Origin: Sphingomonas sp. GC_Shp_5
GTDB lineage: Bacteria; Pseudomonadota; Alphaproteobacteria; Sphingomonadales; Sphingomonadaceae
Direction: 5' to 3'
DNA: 64,000 nucleotides
Assembly: GCF_026540855.1 (NCBI RefSeq)
Contig: NZ_JALNUP010000010.1
Coordinates: forward strand, 1 to 64,000
Within the stretch, counting starts at the first letter, position 1. Every line of letters starts with the position of its first letter. Under the pieces are notes generated by a model. That model did not search any database. It saw only the letters and a program-made list of their open reading frames with translations, and had not been told where the DNA came from. Below are positions 37,895 to 50,567 of this stretch, one piece after another. The position numbers and the translations under genes were made by a program.

Positions 37895-38740
37895 TCAAGC
37901 GTGGTCGTGTCCGTTGCCATGATCGTGCCCGTGATCATGCTCGCCGGCGACGCCGTGGAGCGCCTCCAGCACGTCGTCGGTCCGCGCCGGGTCGCCGATC
38001 GCGAGGACGTGGCCGGTGCTGGTCGCGGTGAGCGGATCGCCGTTCCAGTCGCACATCCGCCCGCCCGCGCCCTCCACCACCGGTACCAGCGCGGCATAAT
38101 CGTAGAGCTGCAGCCCGGATTCGGCGACCACGTCCAGATAGCCGCTCGCGAGCAGCCCGTAATTGTAGCAGTCGCCGCCATAGACCGGCCCCTGGCGCGC
38201 GTGGCCGCCTGAGGCGGCGGCGACCAGCGCAAGATAGTGCGGCACGTCGCCATCGCCGAACAGGTGCGGGCTGGTGGTCGCGACCACCGCGCCCTCGAGC
38301 GCCGCGCACGTCCGCGTGCGGGTGGGCGCACCGTTGAACAGCGTCGGCCGCCCGGCGACGCCAAGCCAGCGTTCGCGCTGCACCGGCTGGTCGATAATCC
38401 CGAGCACCGGCCAGCCATCCTCGACCAGCGCGATCAGCGTACCGAAGATCGCCCGGCCGACGGTGAAGCTGCGCGTGCCGTCGATCGGATCGAGCACCCA
38501 TTGGCGGCCGGTGACGCCATCCTTGACGCCATATTCCTCGCCGATCACGCCATCGCCCGAGCGCTCGGCATCGAGCAGCCGGCGCATCGCCGCTTCGGCC
38601 TCGCGATCGGCGAGCGTCACCGGCGATTTGTCCGCCTTCAGCTCGACGCCGTGCGGCTGGCGGAAATAGGGCCGGATGACGGCGCCGGCGGCGTCGGCAA
38701 GGCGGAGGGCGAGATCGATGTCGGCGCGGGTGACGGGCAT
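37895..38740 (-). CDS. hisN: histidinol-phosphatase HisN (inositol monophosphatase family) with His-rich tail
   Basis: A 281-aa IMPase-fold phosphatase. Metal-binding motifs are GEEYG (about 67-71), LDPIDGTRSF (about 83-92) and the C-terminal YDYAALVPVVEGAGG with DWNG. The fold and phrases match alphaproteobacterial histidinol-phosphatase, which removes phosphate in histidine synthesis; a general inositol monophosphatase role is the alternative. The last 16 residues carry six His and three Asp (EHDHGHDHGNGHDHA), a metal-binding-like tail unusual for the family. Confidence 0.85.
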   Translation of the reverse strand: MPVTRADIDLALRLADAAGAVIRPYFRQPHGVELKADKSPVTLADREAEAAMRRLLDAERSGDGVIGEEYGVKDGVTGRQWVLDPIDGTRSFTVGRAIFGTLIALVEDGWPVLGIIDQPVQRERWLGVAGRPTLFNGAPTRTRTCAALEGAVVATTSPHLFGDGDVPHYLALVAAASGGHARQGPVYGGDCYNYGLLASGYLDVVAESGLQLYDYAALVPVVEGAGGRMCDWNGDPLTATSTGHVLAIGDPARTDDVLEALHGVAGEHDHGHDHGNGHDHA

Positions 38741-38810
38741 GGCAACGTGCCTATCGCGTCGCGCCGCCGCGCGCTAGGACGAGCGACCAATCGATCAGGA
38801 GAGTTTCGCG

Positions 38811-39344
38811 ATGCGTCTGCTGCCTACCCTTGCCGCCACCATCCTCGGCGCGATCCTGATGACCGCCCCCGCCGGCGCGGCGCTCGCCCCCGGCGCCAAG
38901 GCGCCCGATTTCACCACCCGCGGCGCGATCGCCGGCAAGGTGTTCCAGGTTCATCTCGCCGAGCAGCTCAAGAAGGGGCCGGTGGTGCTGTACTTCTTCC
39001 CCGCGGCCTTCACCGGCGGCTGCAACGCCGAGGCTCATGCCTTTGCCGAAGCGATCCCCGATTTCCAGAAGGCCGGCGCGACCGTGATCGGCATGTCCGC
39101 CGACGACGTGTCGACGCTGCAGCGCTTCTCCGCCGAGAAGTGCGCAGGCAAGTTCGCGGTGGCGAGCGCCGGCCCGCGCGTGGTCAGCGGCTATGCCGTC
39201 GGCAACGCCGGGGGATCGCGCACCACCCGCACCAGCTATGTGATCGATCGCCACGGACGCATCGTCTTCGTCCATGACGATGCCGACGCCGCCCACCATG
39301 TCGAGATGACGCTCGCGGCGGTACAGAAATTGGCCCATTCCTGA
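38811..39344 (+). CDS. exported peroxiredoxin (AhpC/TSA family)
   Basis: A 177-aa thioredoxin-fold peroxidase with an N-terminal signal peptide (MRLLPTLAATILGAILMTAP, cleaved around AGA). The active site is FFPAAFTGGC with peroxidatic Cys71, where the family Thr two to three residues before is kept; Cys111 may resolve. It probably removes peroxides in the periplasm. GGAGAG lies 7-8 nt before the ATG. Its start is 70 bp from the divergent hisN. Confidence 0.88.
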   Translation: MRLLPTLAATILGAILMTAPAGAALAPGAKAPDFTTRGAIAGKVFQVHLAEQLKKGPVVLYFFPAAFTGGCNAEAHAFAEAIPDFQKAGATVIGMSADDVSTLQRFSAEKCAGKFAVASAGPRVVSGYAVGNAGGSRTTRTSYVIDRHGRIVFVHDDADAAHHVEMTLAAVQKLAHS

Positions 39345-39409
39345 TCTTTCCTGCAACTCAATCCTAACCAATCGCGATTATCCCCTGCGGATCGAACGGG
39401 GGTGGCGGA

Positions 39410-40453
39410 ATGCGCGGGAGTGTCGCGGCAAGGCGGGGAAGCAGGGACGATCTGTATCTACAGATCGGCCGTTTTCTTGCTGACCACGGCCTTCCTCCGG
39501 AGCCCGCGCATTACAGCTTTGCCTTTAACGTCCTCACCGATCCCGATGGCGTCATCGCCACCGCGGTGGCGCGGCTGACCGACGGCGGGGTGCGGCTGCG
39601 CAGCAGCGACATCGAGAAGCTCGGCGGCACCGTGGTGTTCCGGCCGGACGGCGGCGCGGGCGAGTTCGGCGGTGCCCATACCGACCAGGACGATGCGGCG
39701 CAGCTCGTCGCCGAAACCCAGGCGCAGGTCGACGGCTTTGCGACGATGATGCGCGCGATGCACGACGAGACCCGCGGCTTCGGCCGCGATCTCGCGCAGA
39801 GCGCCGCCGCGATCGAGCGCAGCACGCCGGGCAACACTACTGCGGGCCTCGACGAGATCGCACGGATTACCGGCTCGATGCTCAGCCGCATCCACGATGC
39901 CGAGAGCCGGCTCGCCCGCGCCACCACCGAGGCCGATGCGTTGCGTGCCAAGCTCGCCGAGGCGAATGACAGCGCCCGGCGCGATCTGCTTACCGGCCTG
40001 CCCAACCGCCGCGCCTTCGAGGAAGCCTTCGTCACCCGCATCGAGGCGGAGGGGCCCTATTGCCTCGCGGTGTGCGACATCGATCGCTTCAAGCGGATCA
40101 ACGACGATCATGGCCACCCGGTCGGCGATCGCGTGCTCATCGCCGTCGCGCAGACGCTGGCGGAAACCTGCCAAGGCCAGCTCGTGGTACGCCATGGCGG
40201 TGAGGAATTCGCGATCCTGTTGCGCGGCATCGACCTGTGCAAGGCGGCTGATCACCTCGATTACGTCCGTGCCGCGGTTGCCGACCGGCGCTTCCGGGTG
40301 CGCGAGAGCGACCGGCCGATTGGCCAGGTGACGCTGTCGATCGGCGTGACCGCGGTGCAGCAGGGCGAGCAGAGCGACGCCGCGTTCGATCGCGCCGATC
40401 GGCTGCTCTACACCGCCAAGGCGGATGGCCGCGATCGGGTCTGCGCCGCCTGA
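39410..40453 (+). CDS. GGDEF-domain diguanylate cyclase
   Basis: A 347-aa protein with an N-terminal helical region (DDLYLQIGRFLADHGLPPEP), a coiled coil at about 145-195 and a C-terminal GGDEF domain. TGLPNRRAFEE and DIDRFKRINDDHGH are typical, and the signature is GGEEF near residue 263, so it should make c-di-GMP. The RxxD inhibitory site, normally five residues before GGEEF, reads CQGQ, so product inhibition at that site is unlikely. It has no membrane segment and no known sensor domain. Confidence 0.9.
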   Translation: MRGSVAARRGSRDDLYLQIGRFLADHGLPPEPAHYSFAFNVLTDPDGVIATAVARLTDGGVRLRSSDIEKLGGTVVFRPDGGAGEFGGAHTDQDDAAQLVAETQAQVDGFATMMRAMHDETRGFGRDLAQSAAAIERSTPGNTTAGLDEIARITGSMLSRIHDAESRLARATTEADALRAKLAEANDSARRDLLTGLPNRRAFEEAFVTRIEAEGPYCLAVCDIDRFKRINDDHGHPVGDRVLIAVAQTLAETCQGQLVVRHGGEEFAILLRGIDLCKAADHLDYVRAAVADRRFRVRESDRPIGQVTLSIGVTAVQQGEQSDAAFDRADRLLYTAKADGRDRVCAA

Positions 40454-40596
40454 CGGTCGGTCGCGATGCACCACGCGGGCCCACTATCCAAAGGTCGGCG
40501 GATTTTACCACGTTGGTCTGGCGGATTACGCCACATTGCCCGCTCAGTCGGTGCCCCGTCCCAGCGTTATCCGGGATTTACCGGCACTTGGGTAAA

Positions 40597-40613
40597 CTGG
40601 CACGGCCTCTGCA
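40597..40613 (+). promoter_or_regulatory. sigma-54 (-24/-12) promoter candidate
   Basis: CTGGCACGGCCTCTGCA matches the RpoN consensus YTGGCACGRNNNTTGCW at all but one informative base (CTGC for TTGC), with exact 10-bp spacing between the GG and GC doublets. The predicted start near 40624 is about 48 nt before the first microprotein ATG at 40672. An enhancer-binding site was not identified. Confidence 0.6.
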
Positions 40614-40671
40614 ATGTCCCAAGCATCGCTGCCGGATGGTCCGGCGCCGCGATGATCAAAGGACCAAGCCC

Positions 40672-40782
40672 ATGTTTCTCCGCCTCGAAGCTGCCCAGCG
40701 CGCCCTCTTCTCGGTCGCCGCTGCCCTGCTGTTCGCCGCCGTAGCCGTCAGCGCCGCCGTCCCCGTGATGCCGATCGCCTGA
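40672..40782 (+). CDS. 36-aa membrane microprotein
   Basis: A 36-aa ORF, MFLRLEAAQRALFSVAAALL at its start, with one Ala/Val-rich hydrophobic helix (about 11-31) and a short polar end. AAAGGA lies 8 nt before the ATG. It sits about 55 bp after the sigma-54-like promoter and 25 bp before a second microprotein. Not recognised; it could be a small membrane regulator. Confidence 0.55.
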   Translation: MFLRLEAAQRALFSVAAALLFAAVAVSAAVPVMPIA

Positions 40783-40807
40783 TCGTCACTCCAGCCGGAG
40801 CATTGCC

Positions 40808-40894
40808 ATGTACCGCAGCCTCTTCATCGGTCTCGCCGCTTTCTGCACCACCGCGCTGGTGATCGCCAGCCAGGGCAGCGTCACCCTGGGTTAA
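40808..40894 (+). CDS. 28-aa membrane microprotein
   Basis: A 28-aa ORF beginning MYRSLFIGLAAFCTTALVIA, a single hydrophobic helix, ending SVTLG. GGAG is 7 nt before the ATG. It follows the 36-aa microprotein by 25 bp, and a 7-bp inverted repeat overlaps its stop. Unknown function; the good ribosome binding site is the main support. Confidence 0.5.
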   Translation: MYRSLFIGLAAFCTTALVIASQGSVTLG

Positions 40895-40903
40895 GCCCCA
40901 GGG
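40884..40903 (+). terminator. possible terminator hairpin after microprotein pair
   Basis: CCCTGGG-TTAAGC-CCCAGGG is a perfect 7-bp stem with a 6-nt loop overlapping the stop codon of the 28-aa ORF. It is followed by CCCCCTT rather than a U tract, so termination is uncertain. Confidence 0.4.
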
Positions 40904-40964
40904 CCCCCTTCGGCGTCAACCGGAACGCGCGGCCTCGCCGCCGCGCCGTCCCGCTCTCTCTCGT

Positions 40965-41594
40965 TCACGCGCTGGCGAGCGCCCCATCCGGCCCGATCAG
41001 CGCTTCCTCGCCCCGGCCATAGGTGCCGATCACCACGCCCGCGGCGAGCACATGCCCCGCCATCGCCTCGATCATCGCCCCGCGGCCCGGACTGTCACCC
41101 GGATCGCCCGCCCCCGCATCCAGCGCGAACAGCTGGAAGGCATAACGGTGCGCGCCATGGCCCGTCGGCGGATCGGGTGGCAACCAGCCTTCGCGCAGGA
41201 ACGAATTGCGGCCAATGTCGCGGCTGCCGGTACCCGGGCCGTCGGCGACGATCGAGCCTTCGGCGAGCCGACCGGCATCTGCCGCCAGTCCCCAGACAAT
41301 CGCATGCACCAGCGGCTGCAGCGCCGGCGCGTCGGCGTCCTCGACCAGCAACGCCAGGCTGGCGGTGCCCGCCGGCGACGATCCCCAAGTCAGCGGCGGC
41401 GACACGCCCGTGCCGTCGGCGGTGAACCGCTCGGGCAGCCGCGCGCCATCGGCGAAGGCCGGGCTCGACAGCGCAAGCCACTGGAACTCGCGCCCTTGCG
41501 GGCTGAGTTCGGGGCGGACGATCGCCAGTTTCTCGGCACCGGCGCGGACGTCGCTCAGCGCCTTGCCGAGCCAGGCGGGGACATGTTCGAGCAT
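40965..41594 (-). CDS. YbhB/YbcL family Raf kinase inhibitor-like protein (PEBP fold)
   Basis: A 209-aa phosphatidylethanolamine-binding-protein-fold protein. LSSPAFADGARLPERFTADG, SPPLTWGSSPAGTASLALLVEDADAP (split by SPPL and DADAP motifs), HAIVWG and HRYAFQLFALD are the family signatures. The first 40 residues precede the usual domain. Its cellular role in bacteria is not defined. The start MLEHVPAW is favoured over one seven codons upstream. It lies 5 bp after the lipoprotein gene on the same strand. Confidence 0.88.
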   Translation of the reverse strand: MLEHVPAWLGKALSDVRAGAEKLAIVRPELSPQGREFQWLALSSPAFADGARLPERFTADGTGVSPPLTWGSSPAGTASLALLVEDADAPALQPLVHAIVWGLAADAGRLAEGSIVADGPGTGSRDIGRNSFLREGWLPPDPPTGHGAHRYAFQLFALDAGAGDPGDSPGRGAMIEAMAGHVLAAGVVIGTYGRGEEALIGPDGALASA

Positions 41595-41599
41595 CGCAT

Positions 41600-42106
41600 C
41601 TACTCCGAAGGGCAATCGCCGGGGCGGGTCGCCGGAGCGCCGCCGGCGTACCAGCGGCTGGCGTTCCCCATCGTGCTGGCGTCATGGTAGCAGGCCTCGG
41701 CCGTGTTGCCGTCGGCGCGGACCAGCAGCGTCCAATTATGGTCGCTGCAATTGTGCGCCTCGCAGCCATGGGCACCGAGCGAGGGACCGCGCTGGAAGAT
41801 CGGCGTGGTGGTCGCCTCATGCGCGGTCATGGTCCGGCGGATCTTGTCGTCCCCCACCGCGCCGACCAGCGCATTGGCGACCTCGGTGCGATCGTAGAAG
41901 GTCACACCCTCTACCGCCTCGGTGGGATAATGGCCCACATAGGCGCTGATCGGCTTGCTGTGCCCTTGCCCCGGCAGCGGCGTCGGCGCCTGAAGCGGCG
42001 GCGGCACGAACGCCGCGGCTGCCGCGTTATTGTCGGCGGGCTGATCGTGATGCCCGCAGCCGCCGAGCAGCAGGACCGTACCGAGCGAACAGAGGAGCAA
42101 GCGCAT
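41600..42106 (-). CDS. putative lipoprotein, unknown function
   Basis: A 168-aa protein with a lipobox (VLLLGGC, acylated Cys17), then a His/Pro/Ala-rich linker and a compact C-terminal part with YVGHYPTEAVEGVTFYDRTEV, four more cysteines (CEAHNC, EACYHD and GDCPSE) and several Trp. The cysteine spacing suggests two disulfides in the periplasm. No family recognised. It is divergent from the DUF1810 gene with about 42 bp between starts. Confidence 0.75.
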   Translation of the reverse strand: MRLLLCSLGTVLLLGGCGHHDQPADNNAAAAAFVPPPLQAPTPLPGQGHSKPISAYVGHYPTEAVEGVTFYDRTEVANALVGAVGDDKIRRTMTAHEATTTPIFQRGPSLGAHGCEAHNCSDHNWTLLVRADGNTAEACYHDASTMGNASRWYAGGAPATRPGDCPSE

Positions 42107-42148
42107 GGGCAGGATAACGCCACAACATCCGTTACGGTTGCGAACCCG

Positions 42149-42562
42149 ATGAGCGGGCCGCTCGATCGCTTCGTCGAGGCTCAACAGGGCGTGTACGCGT
42201 CCGCGCTCGCCGAGCTGCGCCGTGGCCACAAGACCAGCCACTGGATGTGGTTCGTGTTCCCACAGATCGCCGGGCTCGGCCGCAGCGCCACCGCACAGCA
42301 TTATGCGATCCGGGACCGTGCCGAGGCGAGTGCCTATCTGGCCCACCCGCTGCTCGGCCCTCGGCTGGTCGAGGCGACGCAGGCGGTCACCGCGGCCACG
42401 GGAAGCGCGGAGGCGATCCTCGGCGGCATCGACGCGATCAAGCTGCGCTCGTCGATGACGCTGTTCGCCGCGGTTGCCGATGATCCGGCGCCGTTCGCGG
42501 CCGCGCTCGCCCGCTTCTTCGCCGGCGAGCCCGACCCGGCGACGCTGGCGCTGATTAGCTGA
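42149..42562 (+). CDS. DUF1810 family protein
   Basis: A 137-aa protein of the DUF1810 type. Typical phrases are DRFVEAQQGVYASALAELRRG, HWMWFVFPQIAGLG, YLAHPLLGPRLVE and IDAIKLRSSMTLF. The function is not established. Its end overlaps the end of the convergent DUF72 gene by 8 bp. Confidence 0.88.
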   Translation: MSGPLDRFVEAQQGVYASALAELRRGHKTSHWMWFVFPQIAGLGRSATAQHYAIRDRAEASAYLAHPLLGPRLVEATQAVTAATGSAEAILGGIDAIKLRSSMTLFAAVADDPAPFAAALARFFAGEPDPATLALIS

Positions 42563-43289
42563 GCGCGCCGAGTCGGGTGATGAGCGCCATCGCGTCGGCG
42601 GTGGCATGGCCCGCGGCGGTGTTGTCGTAGATCGTCCAGCTGTCGATGCCTTCGGCCCGCTCGGCGCCCACCGCCGCGGCATGGCCTGCGATCGCCGTCT
42701 CGTCATAGCCCGAGTAATAGATCCGTGGACTGCCGTGGAGCCGGCGATAGGCGAGTCCCGGCCAGCCGCCGGTCGCGGCAGCCTCGGGCACCCGCGCCGG
42801 ATCGGCCGCCACCCGCGCCACCCGATGCGCGACCAGGCATTGGTCCGCCTCGGCGCCAAACCAGCTTCCGTGGCGCGGCTCGCAAACCAGCGCGCCGCCA
42901 AGGGTGGCGCCGGCCTGGGCAAAGAAGTCGTCAACAACAGCGCGGTCGAAACCGAGGCTCGGCGGCAGCTGGACGACCAGCGGCCCGCGCTTGTCGCCGA
43001 GCGGCGCAATTCCGTCGGCGAAGCGCGCCAGCAGCTCGCCGGTGTCGACCAGCCGGCGCTCATGGGTGATCGTCTTGGGCAGCTTGAGCGCGAAGCGGAA
43101 GCCGGCGGGAACGCTCGCCGCCCAGCGCGCATAGGTCGCAGGCCGGTGCGGGCGATGGAAGCTCGAATTGATCTCCACCGCGTCGAACACCGCGGCATAA
43201 CGCTCGAGATGGCTGCCCGCGCCGGGAAAGTCGCCCGCCAGCGCAGTCGGGATCGACCAGCCGGCGGTACCGATCCGCGCGCCGCTCAG
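42555..43289 (-). CDS. DUF72 family protein, apparent CTG start
   Basis: A 244-aa TIM-barrel-like DUF72 protein: RIGTAGWSIPTALAGDFPG at the N terminus, FDAVEINSSFHRPH, FALKLPKTITHERRL, CEPRHGSWF and AYRRLHGSPRIYYSGYD. Function unknown. The family N terminus requires translation upstream of the first GTG at 43190, but no ATG, GTG or TTG exists in frame after the csaA coding region. A CTG at 43289 overlaps the csaA stop as CTGA, mimicking the usual ATGA coupling, so I use it. Confidence 0.8.
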   Translation of the reverse strand: MSGARIGTAGWSIPTALAGDFPGAGSHLERYAAVFDAVEINSSFHRPHRPATYARWAASVPAGFRFALKLPKTITHERRLVDTGELLARFADGIAPLGDKRGPLVVQLPPSLGFDRAVVDDFFAQAGATLGGALVCEPRHGSWFGAEADQCLVAHRVARVAADPARVPEAAATGGWPGLAYRRLHGSPRIYYSGYDETAIAGHAAAVGAERAEGIDSWTIYDNTAAGHATADAMALITRLGALS

Positions 43290-43657
43290 AACAGCCGGCC
43301 GCCGTTCGGCACCGGCTCGCTCGGCCCGATCAGCACCACCTTGCCGTCCGCATCGGGGAAGCCGAGCGTCAGCACCTCCGACATCACCGGGCCGATCTGG
43401 CGCGGCGGGAAATTGACCACCGCGGCGACCTGGCGGCCGATCAGCGCGGCTGGCGTGTAATGCTCGGTGATCTGCGCCGACGAGCGCTTGATGCCGATCG
43501 GCGCGCCAAAGTCGATGCGCAGCTTCAACGCCGGCTTGCGCGCCTCGGGGAACGGCTCGGCGGCGACGATCGTGCCGACGCGAATATCCACCGCGAGGAA
43601 ATCGTCAAAGCCGATGGTCGCCGCGGCCGCGGCGGCGGGATCATGCGCGGCGTGCAT
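43286..43657 (-). CDS. CsaA-like tRNA-binding protein
   Basis: A 123-aa single OB-fold (EMAPII/Trbp) protein. FDDFLAVDIRVGTIVAAEPFPEARKPA (read in parts) and SSAQITEHYTPAALIGRQVAAVVNFPPRQI match CsaA/YgjH. Family members bind tRNA and have been linked to protein export as chaperones. The start overlaps the GST-like gene stop (TGATG), and its stop overlaps the DUF72 CTG start, so the three genes form an operon. Confidence 0.9.
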   Translation of the reverse strand: MHAAHDPAAAAAATIGFDDFLAVDIRVGTIVAAEPFPEARKPALKLRIDFGAPIGIKRSSAQITEHYTPAALIGRQVAAVVNFPPRQIGPVMSEVLTLGFPDADGKVVLIGPSEPVPNGGRLF

Positions 43658-44331
43658 CAGAAATCGACATTGTCGTAATGCGCCGGCGGCCCGATCATCT
43701 CCATCCGCTCGGAGAGCAGCGGGCGGAAACTCGGCCGGCTCTTGAGCCCGCGGTACCAGCGCGCCGTCTGGTCATGACCCTTCCAGTCGATCCCGCCGAG
43801 ATAGTCGGCGACCGAGATCTGCGCCGCCGCGGCGAGATCGGCGAGACTCATCGTCGCGCCGCCCAGCCAATTGCGGTGATCGAGCAGATAATCGGTGTAG
43901 TCGAGGTGGCTGACCGCGGCCTTCATCGCCTCGCGCAGCCCCTTGGCGTCGGGCGCGGCGCGATGCGCGAGCCGCTTCACCACCCGCTCGTGGAGCAGCG
44001 GCCCGGTGACGTCGCGGTAGAAATGGGTGTCGAACCAGGTGACGAGGCGGCGGATCTCGGCGCGGTTGGCGGCGGGGCCGTTGATCATCGCCGCCTTGTC
44101 GACGGTTTCCTCGAGATATTCGCAGATCGCCGCCGAATCGATCAGCGGCGCGCCGTTGCGCGAGGCATCGACCATCACCGGCGTCTCGCCAGCGGGGTTC
44201 ATGTCCATGAACTCGTCGCGCCGCTCCCAGGGCGATTCGCGCACCAGCTCATAGCCGACGCCCTTCTCGCCGAGCAGCAGGCGCACCTTGCGGCTGAACG
44301 GGCACAGGGGGAATTGGTAAAGCTGCCACAT
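43657..44331 (-). CDS. glutathione S-transferase family protein
   Basis: A 224-aa protein. The N-terminal thioredoxin-like domain has YQFPLCPFSRKVRL with Cys10 at the redox/GSH site and NPAGETPVMVD with the cis-Pro, followed by an all-helical C-terminal domain ending RPSFRPLLSERM. Substrate unknown. First gene of the operon with csaA and the DUF72 gene. Confidence 0.9.
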   Translation of the reverse strand: MWQLYQFPLCPFSRKVRLLLGEKGVGYELVRESPWERRDEFMDMNPAGETPVMVDASRNGAPLIDSAAICEYLEETVDKAAMINGPAANRAEIRRLVTWFDTHFYRDVTGPLLHERVVKRLAHRAAPDAKGLREAMKAAVSHLDYTDYLLDHRNWLGGATMSLADLAAAAQISVADYLGGIDWKGHDQTARWYRGLKSRPSFRPLLSERMEMIGPPAHYDNVDF

Positions 44332-44384
44332 GACGCCCTGTTAGGCGCAGCGTGGCGGCGATGCCAACCCTGTACCCATCCTTC

Positions 44385-44450
44385 CCGTTCGCCCTGAGCC
44401 TGTCGAAGGGCATGCATCTCACAATGCTTCAACAAGCTCAGCACGAACGG
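44385..44450. repeat. palindromic intergenic repeat, family B
   Basis: CCGTTCG...CTGAGC...TGTCGAAG at the left is inverted as CTTCAACAAGCTCAGCACGAACGG in parts at the right, around an 18-bp centre with GCATGC. It ends 5 bp from the gltB stop. The phrase CTGAGC-x-TGTCGAAG is a widespread intergenic repeat of proteobacteria including sphingomonads. Confidence 0.75.
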
Positions 44451-44454
44451 CAGG

Positions 44455-48960
<4,506 letters not shown>

Positions 48961-49039
48961 GCGGACGGTTCCTTCTGCCCGGCGTCGCGCCGAGGGGGCG
49001 GGCCGTGCGCCAACAGCGGCACGACCCGGCTTTACTAGG

Positions 49040-50503
49040 TTAGGCGGTGACGAGCTGGCGCTCGGCCGGAGCGCCGGCCCTGGCGCGCGCCTTCAGCCAT
49101 TTGTGCATGGTGCCGGCGACGTCACGGCCATCGCGGATCGCCCATACCACCAGGCTGGCGCCGCGGACGATGTCGCCCGCCGCGAACACGCCGTCGAGGC
49201 TGGTCATCAGCGTCTTGCCGTCGACCAGCACCGTCCCCCAGCGGCTCACGCCAAGCTCGGGCGCGCCGAACAGCGCCGGCAGATCCTCGGCGTCGAAGCC
49301 GAGTGCCTTGATCACCAGATCGGCATGGAGGGTGAAGTCGCCGGCCGGATCGGGCTCGGGAGCGCGGCGGCCGCTCGCATCGGGAGTGCCGAGTCGCATC
49401 TTGCGCGCGCGCACCGTGCCGTCTTCGTCGAACGCCGCGGGCGCCGAGAGCCAGACGAACTCGGCGCCTTCCTCCTCGGCATTGCCCACCTCGCGCTGCG
49501 AGCCCGGCATGTTGGCGCGATCGCGGCGATAGAGGCACTTCACGCTCGCGGCACCCTGGCGGATCGCGGTGCGCACGCAGTCCATCGCGGTGTCGCCGCC
49601 GCCGATCACCACGACATGCTTGCCTTCGGCGTTGAGCTGCCCGTCGTCGAACGCCGGCACCGCATCGCCGAAGCTCTTGCGGTTGGAGGCGATCAGATAA
49701 TCGAGCGCGGCGACGCTGCGGCCCTGGTCGGCGTCGCCGTTCGAGCCGGGCAGGTCGAGCGCCCGGGCGCGGTAGACGCCGGTGGCGATCAGCAGCGCAT
49801 CGTGACGGCGGCGCAATTCGTCGAGCTTGGCATCCTCGCCCACCGCGAAGCCTTCGTGGAAGACGATCCCGCCGGCCTTGAGGCGGTCCACCCGCCGGGT
49901 AACGATGTGCTTCTCGAGCTTGAACCCGGGGATGCCATAGGTCAGCAACCCGCCGGCGCGGTCGTGGCGATCGTAGACATGAACCTGATAGCCCTGCCCG
50001 CGGAGGTATTCGGCGGCGGTGAGCCCGGCCGGCCCGGCGCCGATCACGCCCACCGACTGCCCGCGCGCCGGGCCTGCCACCAGCGGCTCCACCCAGCCAT
50101 TGTCCCAGGCGCTGTCGGTGATGAACTTTTCGACCGAACCGATCGTCACCGCGCCATGGCCAGTGAACTCGATCACGCAATTGCCTTCGCACAACCGATC
50201 CTGCGGGCAGATGCGGCCGCAGATCTCGGGCATCGTCGAGGTCGCGTTGCTGAGCTCATAGGCCTCGCGCAGCCGTCCTTCCGCCGTGAGCCGCAGCCAG
50301 TCGGGGATATGGTTGTGCAACGGGCAATGTACCGAGCAATAGGGCACGCCGCATTGCGAGCAGCGCCCGGCCTGGTCCTCGGCAGTGGGCACGGCATAAC
50401 GCTCGGCGATTTCGCGGAAATCCTCCGCACGCATCTCCGGCTCGCGCTTGGCCGGATAGGCCTGCTCCCGCGAAACGAACTTGAGCATTGAATCGTGCGC
50501 CAT
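49040..50503 (-). CDS. gltD: glutamate synthase small subunit
   Basis: A 487-aa NADPH-dependent GOGAT beta subunit. The N-terminal Fe-S region has CSQCGVPYCSVHCP and CGRICPQDRLCEGNC; FAD binding is GAGPAGLTAAEYLRGQG, and NADPH binding VVVIGGGDTAMDCVRTA. It supplies electrons to GltB. GGAGG lies 4 nt before the ATG. It is upstream of gltB, 79 bp away, the reverse of the enterobacterial gltB-gltD order. The 152-bp region before it contains several palindromes. Confidence 0.96.
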   Translation of the reverse strand: MAHDSMLKFVSREQAYPAKREPEMRAEDFREIAERYAVPTAEDQAGRCSQCGVPYCSVHCPLHNHIPDWLRLTAEGRLREAYELSNATSTMPEICGRICPQDRLCEGNCVIEFTGHGAVTIGSVEKFITDSAWDNGWVEPLVAGPARGQSVGVIGAGPAGLTAAEYLRGQGYQVHVYDRHDRAGGLLTYGIPGFKLEKHIVTRRVDRLKAGGIVFHEGFAVGEDAKLDELRRRHDALLIATGVYRARALDLPGSNGDADQGRSVAALDYLIASNRKSFGDAVPAFDDGQLNAEGKHVVVIGGGDTAMDCVRTAIRQGAASVKCLYRRDRANMPGSQREVGNAEEEGAEFVWLSAPAAFDEDGTVRARKMRLGTPDASGRRAPEPDPAGDFTLHADLVIKALGFDAEDLPALFGAPELGVSRWGTVLVDGKTLMTSLDGVFAAGDIVRGASLVVWAIRDGRDVAGTMHKWLKARARAGAPAERQLVTA

Positions 50504-50567
50504 ACAGCCTCCGTAGCTCGCCGCTACGCAGGTTGCATGGCTTTGTCACGCATTAAACTGCAATTAT

